6,631 nt of DNA from Frankiales bacterium (lineage in GTDB: Bacteria > Actinomycetota > Actinomycetes > Mycobacteriales > SCTD01). The notes below the pieces were generated by a model, which saw only the letters and a program-made list of their open reading frames with translations, had not been told where the DNA came from and did no database searches. The stretch lies in assembly GCA_025965495.1 (NCBI GenBank), contig JAOPWW010000163.1, positions 1 to 6,631 on the forward strand. The letters are read 5' to 3'. Of the stretch, positions 5,662-6,631 are shown piece by piece. The position numbers were made by a program, and so were the translations under genes. The first letter of the stretch is position 1; each line of letters starts with the position of its first letter.

Positions 5662-6631
5662 GTGGAGGACCTCGCCGACGCCCTGCGCGCGGGCCCCGGC
5701 TGGCCGGACACCGACCCCCGCCCCGGACCGCTGGCCGGCGTCCGGGTGCTGGACCTGTCCCGGGTGCTCGCCGGGCCCTTCTGCTGCACCGTCCTGGCCG
5801 ACCTCGGGGCCGACGTCGTCAAGGTCGAGCGTCCGGGCACCGGCGACGACACCCGCCGGTGGGGCCCGCCCTTCCACGGGGACGACGCCACCTACTTCTT
5901 CTCCGTCAACCGCGACCGCCGCTCACTGGCGCTCGACCTCACGACGCCGGCCGGCAGGCTCGTCGTCGCCCGGCTCGTGGAGGCGGCCGACGTCGTCGTG
6001 GAGAACTTCCTGCCGCGCCACCTCGCCGCGCTCGGTCTCGCCCAGCTCCGGGAGTCGGCGCAGGCCGTGTGGGTCTCCGTGCGCGGCGCCGGCAGCGACG
6101 GCCCCGACGGCGACCTGCCCGGCTACGACGTCATGGCGCAGGCCCGCAGCGGGCTGATGTCGGTGACCGGCACGACCGAGCCGACCAAGGTCGGCGTCGC
6201 CGTGGCCGATGTCGTCACCGGCCTGTACGCCGCGGTCGGCGCGCTGGCGGGCCTGCTGGCGCGGCGGCCCCTGCGGGTCGAGGTGGGCCTGCTGGAGGCG
6301 GCCGTCTCGATGCTGGTCAACCAGGCGTCCAACGCCCTCGTCGGGGGAGAGGTGCCGGCCTTCACCGGCAACGACCACCCCAACATCGCGCCGTACGGGC
6401 CGGTCCCGTGCTCGGACACGGCGCTGGTGCTCGGCGCGGGCAACGACGCCCAGTTCGCTGCGCTGTGCGCCGCGATCGGGCTGGACGTCCGGCCGCCGTG
6501 GTGGACCAACGCCGGCCGCGTCGCGGACCGCACGGCGCTCGGGAGTGCGCTGGCCGCGGTCCTCGGACGCCGCACCGCCCGTGAGTGGGCCGCCGTGCTG
6601 GGCGAGGCGGGCGTGCCGTGCGCGCCCGTGC
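5662..6631 (+). CDS. Family III CoA-transferase (CaiB/BaiF), 3' end beyond the window
   Basis: This gene encodes the first 323 residues of a cytoplasmic family III CoA-transferase, which moves CoA between carboxylic acids; most members run near 380-430 residues, so perhaps 60-100 are missing. The N-terminal signature LAGVRVLDLSRVLAGPFCCTVLADLGADVVKVERPG (24-59) is classic, followed by TRRWGPP (64-70) and VVVENFLP (111-118). PGYDVMAQARSGLMSVTG (153-170) precedes VAVADVVTGLYAAVGALAGLLA (179-200), in which Asp183 occupies the position of the acyl-accepting catalytic aspartate (Asp169 of formyl-CoA transferase). GLLEAAVSMLVNQASNAL, GNDHPNIAPYGP, GNDAQFAALC, TNAGRVADR and GVPCAPV follow in family order. 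The usual TGRGQ loop before the LLEA helix is shortened to RRPLR. The frame has no stop from 5662 to 6631. Acid substrates cannot be predicted; the HPNIAPY block resembles dicarboxyl-CoA (succinyl, glutaryl) transferases. It is divergent from the esterase gene. Confidence 0.93.
   Translation, partial: MEDLADALRAGPGWPDTDPRPGPLAGVRVLDLSRVLAGPFCCTVLADLGADVVKVERPGTGDDTRRWGPPFHGDDATYFFSVNRDRRSLALDLTTPAGRLVVARLVEAADVVVENFLPRHLAALGLAQLRESAQAVWVSVRGAGSDGPDGDLPGYDVMAQARSGLMSVTGTTEPTKVGVAVADVVTGLYAAVGALAGLLARRPLRVEVGLLEAAVSMLVNQASNALVGGEVPAFTGNDHPNIAPYGPVPCSDTALVLGAGNDAQFAALCAAIGLDVRPPWWTNAGRVADRTALGSALAAVLGRRTAREWAAVLGEAGVPCAPV

Noticed and set aside
5452..5877. In-frame N-terminal extension of the esterase up to 5877
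   Set aside because: It would place a non-conserved Gly/Pro/Arg-rich segment before the signal peptide and overlap the divergent CoA-transferase coding region.
4944..5891. 315-codon minus-strand frame overlapping the esterase start and the CoA-transferase
   Set aside because: It is low-complexity Pro/Arg/Ser text crossing two real genes, with no recognisable motif.
5285..6584. Plus-strand open frames 5285-6157 and 5646-6584
   Set aside because: Both are Arg/Pro/Ala low-complexity shadows of the CoA-transferase, which uses the third frame and shows ordered family motifs.
1..6631. CRISPR array, insertion sequence, phage genes, tRNA, toxin-antitoxin or defence island
   Set aside because: No repeated spacer units, transposase or integrase motifs, tRNA-like fold or small paired genes were found; the gene content looks like ordinary chromosome.

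Overview
The window is chromosomal DNA from a very GC-rich bacterium. Almost every codon ends in G or C, GTG starts are common, and the gene families present (a Ski2-like helicase with a DUF3516 tail, an F420-type PPOX oxidoreductase, secreted CARDB and LpqC-like proteins) point to Actinomycetota. Genus cannot be fixed from the sequence alone. No mobile element, CRISPR array, tRNA or rRNA was seen, and no stretch over 300 bases lacks a gene.

Layout: (1) positions 1-1725, plus strand, are the C-terminal part of a DEAD/DEAH-box RNA helicase whose start lies upstream of the window. (2) A 142-base gap holds small inverted repeats, a possible -10 box and a strong Shine-Dalgarno. (3) Positions 1868-3994, plus strand, encode a 708-residue secreted protein with a signal peptide, a PPC-like beta domain, a five-Asp-box sialidase-fold propeller and a CARDB domain. 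(4) A perfect 16-bp hairpin at 4000-4045 separates this gene from two minus-strand genes that converge on it. (5) Those two are a 130-residue PPOX-class split-barrel oxidoreductase (4059-4451) and, 28 bases upstream of it, a 323-residue secreted alpha/beta-hydrolase esterase of the PHB-depolymerase/LpqC type (4480-5451). (6) A 210-base divergent intergenic region with a perfect 9-bp hairpin leads to (7) a family III (CaiB/BaiF) CoA-transferase starting at 5662 on the plus strand and running off the window end.

The genes do not form an obvious single pathway. The helicase acts in cytoplasmic RNA metabolism, the propeller protein and the esterase are exported, and the oxidoreductase and CoA-transferase are cytoplasmic enzymes. 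Only the esterase and the oxidoreductase could share a transcript, and the oxidoreductase also has a candidate leaderless promoter of its own. I see no convincing new multi-gene system. The most distinctive items are the unassigned secreted propeller protein and the regulatory structures between genes. Many long open frames on other strands and frames are artefacts of the high GC content.
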